Positions 32,986 to 40,343 of a DNA stretch of 42,384 nucleotides are shown in pieces; position 1 is the first letter of the stretch; each line of letters opens with the position of its first letter. A model generated the notes under the pieces. It was not told the origin of the DNA and made no database searches. It saw nothing but the letters and a program-made list of their open reading frames with translations. Where the stretch lies: assembly GCA_947504705.1 (NCBI GenBank), contig CANNIA010000030.1, forward strand, positions 1 through 42,384, in the 5' to 3' direction. Both the position numbers and the translations under genes were made by a program. Source of the DNA: Paracoccaceae bacterium (lineage in GTDB: Bacteria > Pseudomonadota > Alphaproteobacteria > Rhodobacterales > Rhodobacteraceae).

Positions 32986-34158
32986 ATGATGGCCGGAAAA
33001 CGCAGCATATTTGAAGAGGTCTCGGACACGGGGCCGAAGGCATTGGCGAGCAAGGCGGGCGGCATTGACGCGCGGCCAACGGGGGCGCGGAATGGCATCC
33101 GGCTGTGGCTGGCGGTCCTGTTCCTGATGGTCGTGGCGATGATCGCGGTGGGCGGGCTGACCCGGCTGACCGATAGCGGGTTGTCGATTACCGAATGGAA
33201 GCCGGTCACCGGTGCGCTGCCGCCAATGACCGATGCCGCCTGGGCCGAGGAATTCACGAAGTATCAGGCCAGCCCGGAATACCAGTTGCAGAACAAGGGC
33301 ATGAGCCTTGAGGACTTCAAGTCGATCTTCTGGTGGGAATGGGGGCATCGCCAGTTGGGCCGGATGATCGGCGTCGTCTGGGCGCTGGGCTTCCTTGGCT
33401 TTCTGGTGGCGCGGCAGATCCCTTCGGGCTGGAAGAAGCCTCTTTTGCTGGTGGGTGCCTTGGGAGGCGCTCAGGGGGCGATTGGCTGGTGGATGGTGTC
33501 TTCGGGCCTGACGGGGGCGATGGTGGATGTGGCCAGTTATCGGCTGGCGACGCATCTGGGGCTGGCCTTTGTCATTCTGGGGGTGATCGGCTGGTATGTC
33601 CTGTTACTGGGGCGCAGCGAGGTGGAGCTGATGACGGCCCGGCGCGGCCGCGAGGCCAGGCTTTACAGCCTTGCGACCGGGTTGATGTATCTGGCCTTCC
33701 TGCAGGTGGTTCTAGGCGCCTTGGTGGCGGGGATTGATGCGGGCCGCGCCTATCCGACCTGGCCCCTGATGAACGGCAGCTTCTTCCCGGCGGATGCCTT
33801 CTATGTGCCGGATGGCAACGGGGCCAGTCTGCCGGTCTGGCACGCCTTCTTTGAAAACCCCGGTCTGGTGCAGTTCATGCACCGGATGTCGGGGTACTTG
33901 CTGTTCATCTTTGGCGTCATCGTCTGGCTGAAGGGTCGGCGGTCGGCCTATCAGGTGACCACGCGTGCCTATCATGCGGTGATGGCGATGCTGACAGCCC
34001 AGATGACCTTGGGCATCTATACCGCGCTGACGGCGGCGCAGGTGCATGTGGCGATCACCCACCAGATCGGCGCGGTGATCTTGTGGGTGCTGATCCTGCG
34101 GGCGCGGCATTTGTCTATGTACCCCGTGGCGGGGTCGATCCGGGAAGGTACGGCATGA
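32986..34158 (+). CDS. ctaA: Heme A synthase (COX15/CtaA)
   Basis: This 390-residue membrane enzyme oxidises the heme O methyl group to formyl, giving heme A for the aa3 oxidase encoded by ctaD. Eight helices are expected. Conserved parts are GGLTRLTDSGLSITEWKPVTG, WWEWGHRQLGRMIG, YRLATHLGLAF, QFMHRMSGYLLF and VAITHQIGAVIL, whose His residues bind heme. The gene opens with two ATGs (32986, 32989). Its stop overlaps the peptidase gene start by 4 nt. Confidence 0.95.
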   Translation: MMAGKRSIFEEVSDTGPKALASKAGGIDARPTGARNGIRLWLAVLFLMVVAMIAVGGLTRLTDSGLSITEWKPVTGALPPMTDAAWAEEFTKYQASPEYQLQNKGMSLEDFKSIFWWEWGHRQLGRMIGVVWALGFLGFLVARQIPSGWKKPLLLVGALGGAQGAIGWWMVSSGLTGAMVDVASYRLATHLGLAFVILGVIGWYVLLLGRSEVELMTARRGREARLYSLATGLMYLAFLQVVLGALVAGIDAGRAYPTWPLMNGSFFPADAFYVPDGNGASLPVWHAFFENPGLVQFMHRMSGYLLFIFGVIVWLKGRRSAYQVTTRAYHAVMAMLTAQMTLGIYTALTAAQVHVAITHQIGAVILWVLILRARHLSMYPVAGSIREGTA

Positions 34159-35624
34159 GCGCGTTTGATGATTTGATGGCGTTCCAGCGCCAGACCGAGG
34201 CTTTGGCGCAAGTGGCGGGACGCTTGGGCTGGGATCAGGAAACGGTGATGCCGGAAGGATCAGCCGGGCAGCGGGCCGAGGAGATTGGCGCACTGGAAGG
34301 CGTGTTGCACGCGCGGCGGACTGATCCGCGGATTGCCGAGTGGCTGGACAAGGCCAAGGCCCCCGATGCGGTGGGTGAGGCGCAGCTTCGCCAGATCCGG
34401 CGGATGCACAAGCGGATGTCGAAGGTCCCGGCCAAGCTGGCCGAAGAAATCGCGACGACGATGTCGCTGGCCCAAGGGGTCTGGGCCGAGTGTCGGGCGA
34501 AGGAGGATGTCGCTGGCTTCCTGCCCACCTTGCGCAAGGTGGTGGGGTTGAAGCGCGCCGAGGCAGAGGCTTTGGCCGAGGGCGGCGATCCCTATGACGC
34601 CTTGGTCGATGACTATGAACCGGGGATGACCGGCGCCGAGATGGCGGCGATGTTCGATGCGATGCGACCCCGGCTGGTGGCCCTGCGTGAGCGGGTGCTG
34701 GGGGCTGCGGCTCCGAAAGGGCTGGTCGGGAGTTTTGACCGGGCGGGGCAAGAGGCGATCAGCCGGGAACTGGCCACCGTCTTCGGCTATGACTGGTCAC
34801 GCGGGCGGATTGATATGGCGGTGCATCCGTTTTCGTCCGGGTCCGGCCATGACGTGCGGATCACGACGCGGGTGTCCGAGACCGACCCGTTCAACTGCTT
34901 TTACTCGACGATCCACGAGGTCGGCCATGCCGCCTATGAACAGGGGATCAACCCGGCCTATGCTCTGACACCCATTGGGCAGGGCGTGTCGATGGGGGTG
35001 CATGAAAGCCAGAGCCGGTCCTATGAAAACCAGCTTGGCCGCAGCCGCGCCTTTACCGGCTGGCTGTTCACCCGGATGCGGGAGGTGTTCGGCGAGTTCG
35101 GGATTGCGGATGCCGAGGGGTTCTACAAGGCGGTGAACCGGGTCCATCCGGGCTATATCCGCACCGAGGCGGACGAGGTCCATTACAACCTGCACGTCAT
35201 GCTGCGTTTTGATCTGGAGCGCGCGCTGATCAAAGGCAAGCTGGAGGTGTCAGGTCTGGAAGATGCCTGGAACACCCGGTTCCGCGCCGACTTTGGCGTG
35301 GCGGTCGACCGGCCCTCGAACGGGATGCTGCAGGACGTGCATTGGTCCTGCGGGTTGTTCGGCTATTTCCCGACCTATACCTTGGGCAACGTCTATGCTG
35401 GGTGCCTCGTCAAAGCTATGCGGGCCGATCTGCCGGGGCTGGATGGGCGTGTCGCCAAGGGGGACCTGTCTGAGGCGACGGGCTGGCTGCGTGACAAGCT
35501 GCAACGCCACGGCGGGCTTTATGAGCCGCGGGATGTGGTACGCCGGGCTTGCCGGTTTGAACCCTCCGAGGGTCCGCTCTTGGACTATCTGGAAGCCAAG
35601 TTCGGCGGGATCTACGGGGTGTGA
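34155..35624 (+). CDS. M32-family metallocarboxypeptidase (Taq type)
   Basis: This is a 489-residue zinc carboxypeptidase. The HEVGH motif is near residues 254-258 (STIHEVGHAAYEQG), the third ligand region is VSMGVHESQSRSYEN, and IRTEADEVHYNLH and GYFPTYTLGNVYA are family blocks. It removes C-terminal residues from peptides in the cytoplasm. The ATG at 34155 lies in an ATGA overlap with ctaA; the frame extends further up inside ctaA but that is not used. Its GTG-TGA end overlaps the MFS gene. Coupling of heme synthesis, peptidase and exporter genes has no obvious metabolic logic. Confidence 0.92.
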   Translation: MSAFDDLMAFQRQTEALAQVAGRLGWDQETVMPEGSAGQRAEEIGALEGVLHARRTDPRIAEWLDKAKAPDAVGEAQLRQIRRMHKRMSKVPAKLAEEIATTMSLAQGVWAECRAKEDVAGFLPTLRKVVGLKRAEAEALAEGGDPYDALVDDYEPGMTGAEMAAMFDAMRPRLVALRERVLGAAAPKGLVGSFDRAGQEAISRELATVFGYDWSRGRIDMAVHPFSSGSGHDVRITTRVSETDPFNCFYSTIHEVGHAAYEQGINPAYALTPIGQGVSMGVHESQSRSYENQLGRSRAFTGWLFTRMREVFGEFGIADAEGFYKAVNRVHPGYIRTEADEVHYNLHVMLRFDLERALIKGKLEVSGLEDAWNTRFRADFGVAVDRPSNGMLQDVHWSCGLFGYFPTYTLGNVYAGCLVKAMRADLPGLDGRVAKGDLSEATGWLRDKLQRHGGLYEPRDVVRRACRFEPSEGPLLDYLEAKFGGIYGV

Positions 35625-36808
35625 AAAGCTCCACGGGTCCTGCAGTCTGGCTGCTGGCGATTGGCCAGACGCTGATCTATGCGGGCTGCTACTATTCGTT
35701 CCCGGCGTTGCTGCCGGATCTGGAGGCGGCGACCGGTTGGGACAAGTCGGTACTGGCCTTCGGGCCGACGCTGGGGTTTCTGATCATGGCCGGGCTGACG
35801 GTGATCAGCGGTCGGCTGGTTGATCGGGGTCTGGGTGGCGAGATGCTGATCTGGGGGCCCGTCGGCGTTGCCGTCGGGGTGGCAGGGCTCGGGTTCGCTG
35901 TGACGCCGGTCCAGTGGTATCTTTGCTGGGCGTTGATCGGGGTGGCGCAGGCGGGGTGTCTTTACGAGACCTGTTTTTCCTTCTTGACCCGGCGGCTGGG
36001 CGATGGCGCGCGGTCGGCGATCACCAAGGTGACGCTGGTGGCGGGCTTTGCCGGGACGCTTGCTTTCCCGCTGGGCCACTGGGTCGGCGCGGTGTTTGGC
36101 GGGCAGGGCGGGATGCTGGCCTTCGCGGCGATGCCGCTGCTCGCGGCCCCTTGCAACCTGATCGCGGTCCGGTCGCTGCGGCGGCGGGAACGGGCGGGGG
36201 TCACGCTGGCCCCGACCCCGGCGGGCACTTTGCAACGGGCACTACGGAAGCCCGCGTTCTGGATGCTGGCGGCGGCGTTCATGGCGATCTATCTGAACCA
36301 CGGGGTTTTGCTGACCTATGTGCTGGTCCTGTTCGCCGACCGGGGGGCTGCGGCGGGGATGGCGGCGGTGGCGGCGGCGTCGATCGGACCGGCGCAGGTG
36401 GCGGGGCGGCTGGTCTTGCTGGCGGCGGGCGGGCGGGTGACGACGGGGCAGGCGACGCGGGCCTCGGTCGCCGGGATGGTGGTGGCCAGTCTGGTGCTGT
36501 GGCTGGCGGGGGTGGCACCGGGGCTGATTTTTGTTTTTGCGGTGGTGCAGGGCGGGGCGATCGGGGTGATGTCGATCCTGCGGCCGGTGCTGATTGCCGA
36601 GGTTCTGGGGCGGGAGGGGTTCGGCGTGATCTCGGGCGCGGTGGCGGTGGCCCCGATCCTTGCAGCGGCGGCGGCACCTTCGGTGGGGGCGGGGCTGTTG
36701 GCCTTGGGCGGCGCGGGGCTGGTTTATGGGAGTTGTCTGGCGCTGGCGGTCTTGGGGCTGGGGATGACGGTGCTGCTATTGCGCGGGCGGGACGGGTTGG
36801 CGGGGTGA
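35621..36808 (+). CDS. MFS transporter
   Basis: This is a 395-residue major facilitator protein with about 12 helices. The loop 2-3 motif appears as GRLVDRGLG near residue 64, and a proline/glycine-rich helix 5 carries FAGTLAFPLGHWVG. The start is GTG overlapping the peptidase stop by 4 nt (GTGA). The substrate is unknown. The third position is extremely G/C-rich and the second half is Ala/Gly-rich. A 17-bp palindrome starts 2 bp after the stop. Confidence 0.85.
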   Translation: MKSSTGPAVWLLAIGQTLIYAGCYYSFPALLPDLEAATGWDKSVLAFGPTLGFLIMAGLTVISGRLVDRGLGGEMLIWGPVGVAVGVAGLGFAVTPVQWYLCWALIGVAQAGCLYETCFSFLTRRLGDGARSAITKVTLVAGFAGTLAFPLGHWVGAVFGGQGGMLAFAAMPLLAAPCNLIAVRSLRRRERAGVTLAPTPAGTLQRALRKPAFWMLAAAFMAIYLNHGVLLTYVLVLFADRGAAAGMAAVAAASIGPAQVAGRLVLLAAGGRVTTGQATRASVAGMVVASLVLWLAGVAPGLIFVFAVVQGGAIGVMSILRPVLIAEVLGREGFGVISGAVAVAPILAAAAAPSVGAGLLALGGAGLVYGSCLALAVLGLGMTVLLLRGRDGLAG

Positions 36809-36809
36809 T

Positions 36810-36826
36810 CTGTCCACGGTGGACAG
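36810..36826 (+). terminator. Palindrome directly after the MFS gene
   Basis: CTGTCCAC, G, GTGGACAG is an exact inverted repeat starting 2 bp after the stop. It could form a hairpin but lacks a T-tract. It is also the first block of the composite element copy B. Confidence 0.4.
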
Positions 36827-36872
36827 GTGCGCGGGGTTTAGGGATTTCAATGGGTTGCGCGTGGGCGTTCAG
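36811..36872 (+). repeat. Composite intergenic element, copy B
   Basis: TGTCCACGGTGGACAG is followed, 36 bases from its start, by TCAATGGGTTG, then GTGG and CGTT. Copy A at 26377 has the same blocks in the same places. The first 17 bases match at 15 positions and the last 26 at about 19, while the 19 bases between are not conserved. Confidence 0.55.
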
Positions 36873-37204
36873 GAAATCTTAACGTCTTGGCGGATGGGAG
36901 CGGTTTTCAAATTGAACGCCCTTGCAGGCGCATGTTTCTTGTCTCGTCGTCGGGCTTCGCCTCCTCCTCGGGCCTGGGGGCGCTTCGCCCCCCACGTCGA
37001 TGGTTTCAGAGAAACCATCTCCTTCCCCCCGAGGATATTTGGGGAAGAGAAAGCCGTTGGAGTGGGTTCGGTGCCCGCGGCGCGGGACCGGGAGCTGCGG
37101 GCGATCGTGGCTGACCTGTCAGCCGGGTGCGCCGTTCGAGGGTGCGGCTGCCTGGCGGCCCTTGACGGGACGCCAGGCTGGGAGTGTGGGCTGAGGTGCG
37201 CGGG
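36827..37204. other. Intergenic stretch with tandem hairpins, no gene
   Basis: Plus-strand frames here (36819-37220 and others) have no ribosome site or domain and are rejected. The stretch holds GGGGGCG-CTT-CGCCCCC (36976-36992), then GATGGTTTC-AGA-GAAACCATC (36999-37019), then the repeat block at 37025-37053. The rest is unremarkable. Confidence 0.5.
36976..37053 (+). repeat. Hairpin plus CCGAGGATATTT block (Rhodobacterales-type intergenic repeat), copy 1
   Basis: Two hairpins (36976-36992 and 36999-37019) are followed by CCCCCCGAGGATATTT (37025-37040) and GGGGAAGAGAAAG (37041-37053). Copy 2 at 40290-40336 has one GC hairpin followed by CCCCCGGAGTATTTT and CGCCAAGAGGAAG. The shared order suggests one mobile intergenic repeat family. 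Confidence 0.5.
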
Positions 37205-37912
37205 TCAGTTCCAGCTTTGAAAGTTTAAGAGCCTGTTGTCGCCCTTGCTTCCAAGGTCGAAGCGGGCCCTGACGTACCAGAGCGCGCCTTTGTAGGTCGG
37301 GCTACCGCCGCCGAAGGTGTTGCCGTGGCGGGCGGAATCGGCATAGATTTCAGTGCCGTCGTTGATGTAATAGCCAAGGCCAAGGCGCGCGACGTGGTAG
37401 AAACCGGCGCCGCCATAGTCGGAATTCTGCAGCCCGGCCCGCAGGTTCAGCGACCCGGTAAGGGCATAGCTGCCGAAAAGTTCGGCCATCGTGAAGGGTT
37501 CGTTATCGTCAAAGCTGCTGCCAAGGCGGGCTTCGACGCGCAGGGGGCCAGAGATGCAAAGGCCTTCCGCGGCGTAAAGATAGATGCCCCCGTCGTTCAG
37601 ATCGCTGGCACCCATGGCACCGAGGCGCAGCTTGTCGGAGACATCGGTCGTCAGGTGCAATGTGGCCGTAGGGAACTGGCGGAAATCGAGCAGAACTGAG
37701 CTGTCGACTTCGCTGAGATAGCCGAGGCCGATCTGCGCGCCAACCGTGCCGAAATCCCAGGCGGCATCGCCATAGGCTTCGGCGGTGTCGACGTTGAGGC
37801 CCAGGCCATCATCATAGTGCTGGTACTGGAGATCGACCGCAGCCCCCTCGAAAGTCTGCGCGGTGGCGGGCAGGGGGAGGCGGGCCAGAAGAGTGAAAAG
37901 TGAGAATTTCTT
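37205..37912 (-). CDS. Outer-membrane beta-barrel-like protein, no recognisable start codon
   Basis: The minus frame is open from a TGA at 37970 to the stop at 37205. From 37912 it reads KKFSLFTLLARLPLPATA, a textbook signal peptide, then QTFEGAAVDLQYQHYDDG and alternating strands (AAWDFGTVGAQIGLGYL, LNLRAGLQNSDYGG, ARLGLGYYINDGTEIY) like a small porin-type barrel of about 235 residues. There is no ATG, GTG or TTG before the first Lys; the codon at the expected start is CCC. The first TTG is at 37660, in the middle of the protein. Either the start was lost by mutation, a CTG or ATA is used, or a base is wrong. The upstream bases resemble the intergenic repeat, which may have replaced the start. 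Confidence 0.5.
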   Translation of the reverse strand, partial: KKFSLFTLLARLPLPATAQTFEGAAVDLQYQHYDDGLGLNVDTAEAYGDAAWDFGTVGAQIGLGYLSEVDSSVLLDFRQFPTATLHLTTDVSDKLRLGAMGASDLNDGGIYLYAAEGLCISGPLRVEARLGSSFDDNEPFTMAELFGSYALTGSLNLRAGLQNSDYGGAGFYHVARLGLGYYINDGTEIYADSARHGNTFGGGSPTYKGALWYVRARFDLGSKGDNRLLNFQSWN

Positions 37913-37969
37913 GGGGAAGCTTGCAAATCTTGCCTTCGCCGAAGGTATTTCAGCGGCGCGGCGCTGTCA

Positions 37970-38761
37970 TCAGGGGCTGGGGGTTTTCCCGGGCCCTTTA
38001 TCTATGAACCTTTGAATACCTTCAGCGGTCGCCGGGAAAAGCGCGTTTTCCACCATCTCGGCCCCGGCGAGGGCATAAGCTTGCGGCAGGGGTTGGCCAA
38101 GTTGGGCCTGGAAGACACGTTTGCCAAGACGGATCGCGGCGGGGTCTTTGGCGGCGATGCTGGTGGCGAGGGCGAGGGTCTCGGCTTCAAGCTGATCGGG
38201 GCTTGCCAGTCGGTTCACGACGCCAAGCGCGTGGGCGCGAGGGGCGGACATGAAATCGCCGGTGGTCAGAAGCTCGAATGCCATGCCTGGGGCAAGGCGG
38301 CGAGACAGGGCGACGGCGGGAGTGGAGCAGAAGAGGCCGAGGTTGATGCCGTTCACGCCGAAGCGGGCGGTCGCGGATGCGACAATCAGGTCAGCGGTGC
38401 AGGCCAGTTGGCAGCCTGCGGCGGTTGCAACACCCTGGACCTGGGCGATGACGGGTTGGGGCAGGGCGTGGATCTGCTGCATGACGCGCGAGCAAAGGTC
38501 GAAGAGGGTTTGCAGTCCGGCGCGGCCATGGTCGGGGGCGTTGCGGTAGGCCTGCATTTCCTTCAGGTCATGGCCCGCCGAGAAGGCCTTGCCTTCGGCT
38601 TTCAGGATCACGACCCGCGTTGAGTTGTCCTTGGCGATCCGGGCAAAGATTTCGGCCAAGGCCGTCAGCATATCGGTGGAAAGCGCGTTCAGCGTTTCGG
38701 GCGAGGACAGCGTTACCGTGGCAATGCCGTCGCCAACCTGACCGGTCACGATCCCGACCAT
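37970..38761 (-). CDS. Crotonase (enoyl-CoA hydratase/isomerase family, ECHDC3-like)
   Basis: This is a 263-residue crotonase fold protein. The CoA-binding segments are FSAGHDLKEMQ and VQGVATAAGCQLACTADL. The two catalytic Glu of true enoyl-CoA hydratases are not seen: the first site reads GCQLA and the second GINLGLFCSTPAVA. That pattern is typical of the ECHDC3-like subgroup, whose reaction is not settled. The ATG at 38761 lies 4 nt after the bactofilin stop, so both are in one operon. Automatic naming as enoyl-CoA hydratase would probably be wrong about the reaction. Confidence 0.85.
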   Translation of the reverse strand: MVGIVTGQVGDGIATVTLSSPETLNALSTDMLTALAEIFARIAKDNSTRVVILKAEGKAFSAGHDLKEMQAYRNAPDHGRAGLQTLFDLCSRVMQQIHALPQPVIAQVQGVATAAGCQLACTADLIVASATARFGVNGINLGLFCSTPAVALSRRLAPGMAFELLTTGDFMSAPRAHALGVVNRLASPDQLEAETLALATSIAAKDPAAIRLGKRVFQAQLGQPLPQAYALAGAEMVENALFPATAEGIQRFIDKGPGKTPSP

Positions 38762-38765
38762 GGGC

Positions 38766-39143
38766 TTAGCCCTTGGGCTTGAGGAAGCGGCCGTCGATTT
38801 CAGCCCCGCTTTCGATCACGATGGCATTGGTGCGGACATCGGCTTTGACTTGGGCCGTCGAGCGCAGGGTAAAGCTTTCGCATCCGATCTTGCCATCGAA
38901 GCGGCCCTTGATTTCCACCGAATGTGCAGAAACCGAGCCCTTCACCCGACCCTCTTGCCCGATGATCAGGCCGTTGGCGGTGATATTGCCGTCAATCTCG
39001 CCCAGAACTTCGACCGAGCCGGTCGAGCTGATCTCGCCCGTAATGCGCAGATCGGGGCCAAGGACCGAGCGGGCGGAGTTGCTTCCCGATGTTGCCGGGC
39101 GGGCGGTCGGGGCAGAGATCGGGTCGGCGGTCTTGGAGAACAT
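38766..39143 (-). CDS. Bactofilin
   Basis: This is a 125-residue bactofilin-domain protein (DUF583). The disordered N-terminus (MFSKTADPISAPTARPATSG) precedes a right-handed beta-helix with regular short repeats: LRITGEISSTGSVEVLG, ANGLIIGQEGRVKGSVSA and VEIKGRFDGKI. Bactofilins polymerise without nucleotide into filaments at the membrane that organise cell shape or polar proteins. AAGGAAG lies 8 nt before the ATG at 39143. The frame is open to 39362, but that part is Pro/Ser/Thr-rich intergenic DNA. Confidence 0.92.
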   Translation of the reverse strand: MFSKTADPISAPTARPATSGSNSARSVLGPDLRITGEISSTGSVEVLGEIDGNITANGLIIGQEGRVKGSVSAHSVEIKGRFDGKIGCESFTLRSTAQVKADVRTNAIVIESGAEIDGRFLKPKG

Positions 39144-39319
39144 CGCAGGCTTCCTTGGAAAAGCAGTTGAGCTGATAAGGCGGAAGAAGGGCGGCGGGGT
39201 CAAGGGGGCTTGTCGGGGGCTTGTCGGGGAAGGCAGCTTTCCCCCCTTGCGATGTCGCGGGTTGACCTGACTTGGGGGGTTCGGGATGGTCAGATGGGAT
39301 CGGGAATCAGGGGGATGCG

Positions 39320-40282
39320 ATGGACAAGTTCTTTCAGCCGGTGTCGGGGTTCGATTTGCCACGCTTTGCCGGGGTACCGACCTTTATGCGGTTGCCGCAT
39401 GTGCCGTTTGACCATCCCTGGTTTGGCGAGGTGCAGATTGGTCTGATCGGCGCACCCTGGGATGGGGGGACGACGAACCGTCCGGGTCCGAGGCACGGGC
39501 CTCGGCAGTTGCGCGATCTGTCGACGATGATCCGGGCGCAGAATGGGGCGACCTGGGTGGCGCCGTTCGAGCTGGCGCGCTGTGCGGACCTGGGGGATGT
39601 GGCGCCGAACCCTGGGGACCTCATGGATTCGATGGCGCGGATGGAGGCTTTCTATACGAAGGTGGTCGCGGCGGGGATCATGCCCTTGACCGGGGGTGGG
39701 GATCATTTGTGCAGCTTGCCGATCCTGCGGGCGGTGGCGAAGGCGCGTCCGGTGGGGATGATCCAGTTCGACAGCCATACTGACCTGAATGACATCTATT
39801 TCGGGACGTCTCGGTACAATCACGGCACGCCCTTCCGCCGTGCGGTCGAGGAGGGGTTGATCGACCCCAAGCGCTATTGCCTGATCGGCATTCGCGGAAC
39901 GGCCTATGGGCGCGAGGACTGGGACTTTGCGGCGGCGAACGGGATCAAGATCATCCCGATTGCCGAGTTCCACGCGCGCGGGGCGGATGACGTGATGGCC
40001 GAGGCGCGGGAGATTGTGGGGTCGGGGCCGGTGTATGTGACCTATGACATCGACTTCGTCGACCCGACCTTTGCTCCGGGCACCGGGACGCCGGAGGTGG
40101 GCGGGCCGAATTCATGGCAGGCCTTGCAGGTGGCTCGGGGGTTGAGGGGGCTGGATGTGGTGGGGGCGGATCTGGTGGAGGTCTCGCCGCCGTTTGATCC
40201 TTCGGGCGGGACGGCCTGGCTGGGGATTTCGCTGATGTTCGAGATGCTGTGCGTGATGGCCGAACGGGTCGCGCGGGGCTGA
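39320..40282 (+). CDS. speB: Ureohydrolase (agmatinase/guanidinobutyrase family)
   Basis: This is a 320-residue binuclear manganese enzyme that splits a guanidino compound into an amine and urea. Metal ligands are in LTGGGDHLCSLP, IQFDSHTDLND and VTYDIDFVDPTFAPGTGTPE. The N-terminus (RFAGVPTFMRLPHVP) and PGPRHGPRQLR are usual for agmatinase-type members. Agmatinase, guanidinobutyrase and guanidinopropionase cannot be told apart by eye, so the symbol is tentative. GGGGGA lies about 5 nt before the ATG. The frame continues upstream to 39272 without a better start. The nearby cyanophycin genes would be a local source of arginine. Confidence 0.85.
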   Translation: MDKFFQPVSGFDLPRFAGVPTFMRLPHVPFDHPWFGEVQIGLIGAPWDGGTTNRPGPRHGPRQLRDLSTMIRAQNGATWVAPFELARCADLGDVAPNPGDLMDSMARMEAFYTKVVAAGIMPLTGGGDHLCSLPILRAVAKARPVGMIQFDSHTDLNDIYFGTSRYNHGTPFRRAVEEGLIDPKRYCLIGIRGTAYGREDWDFAAANGIKIIPIAEFHARGADDVMAEAREIVGSGPVYVTYDIDFVDPTFAPGTGTPEVGGPNSWQALQVARGLRGLDVVGADLVEVSPPFDPSGGTAWLGISLMFEMLCVMAERVARG

Positions 40283-40289
40283 TGTTGGA

Positions 40290-40336
40290 GCGGGGGCCTG
40301 CCCCCGCACCCCCGGAGTATTTTCGCCAAGAGGAAG
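40290..40336 (+). repeat. Hairpin plus CCGGAGTATTTT block (intergenic repeat), copy 2
   Basis: GCGGGGGC-CT-GCCCCCGC (40290-40307) is an exact hairpin. It is followed by CCCCCGGAGTATTTT (40309-40323) and CGCCAAGAGGAAG (40324-40336). The AGAGGAAG at its end lies 7 nt before the ATG at 40344 and so serves as ribosome site for the amidohydrolase gene. Confidence 0.55.
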
Positions 40337-40343
40337 CTGAAAG

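Noticed and set aside
36819-37220. 133-residue plus-strand frame after the MFS gene
   Set aside because: It runs through the tandem hairpins and the intergenic repeat, has no ribosome site, and shows no domain.
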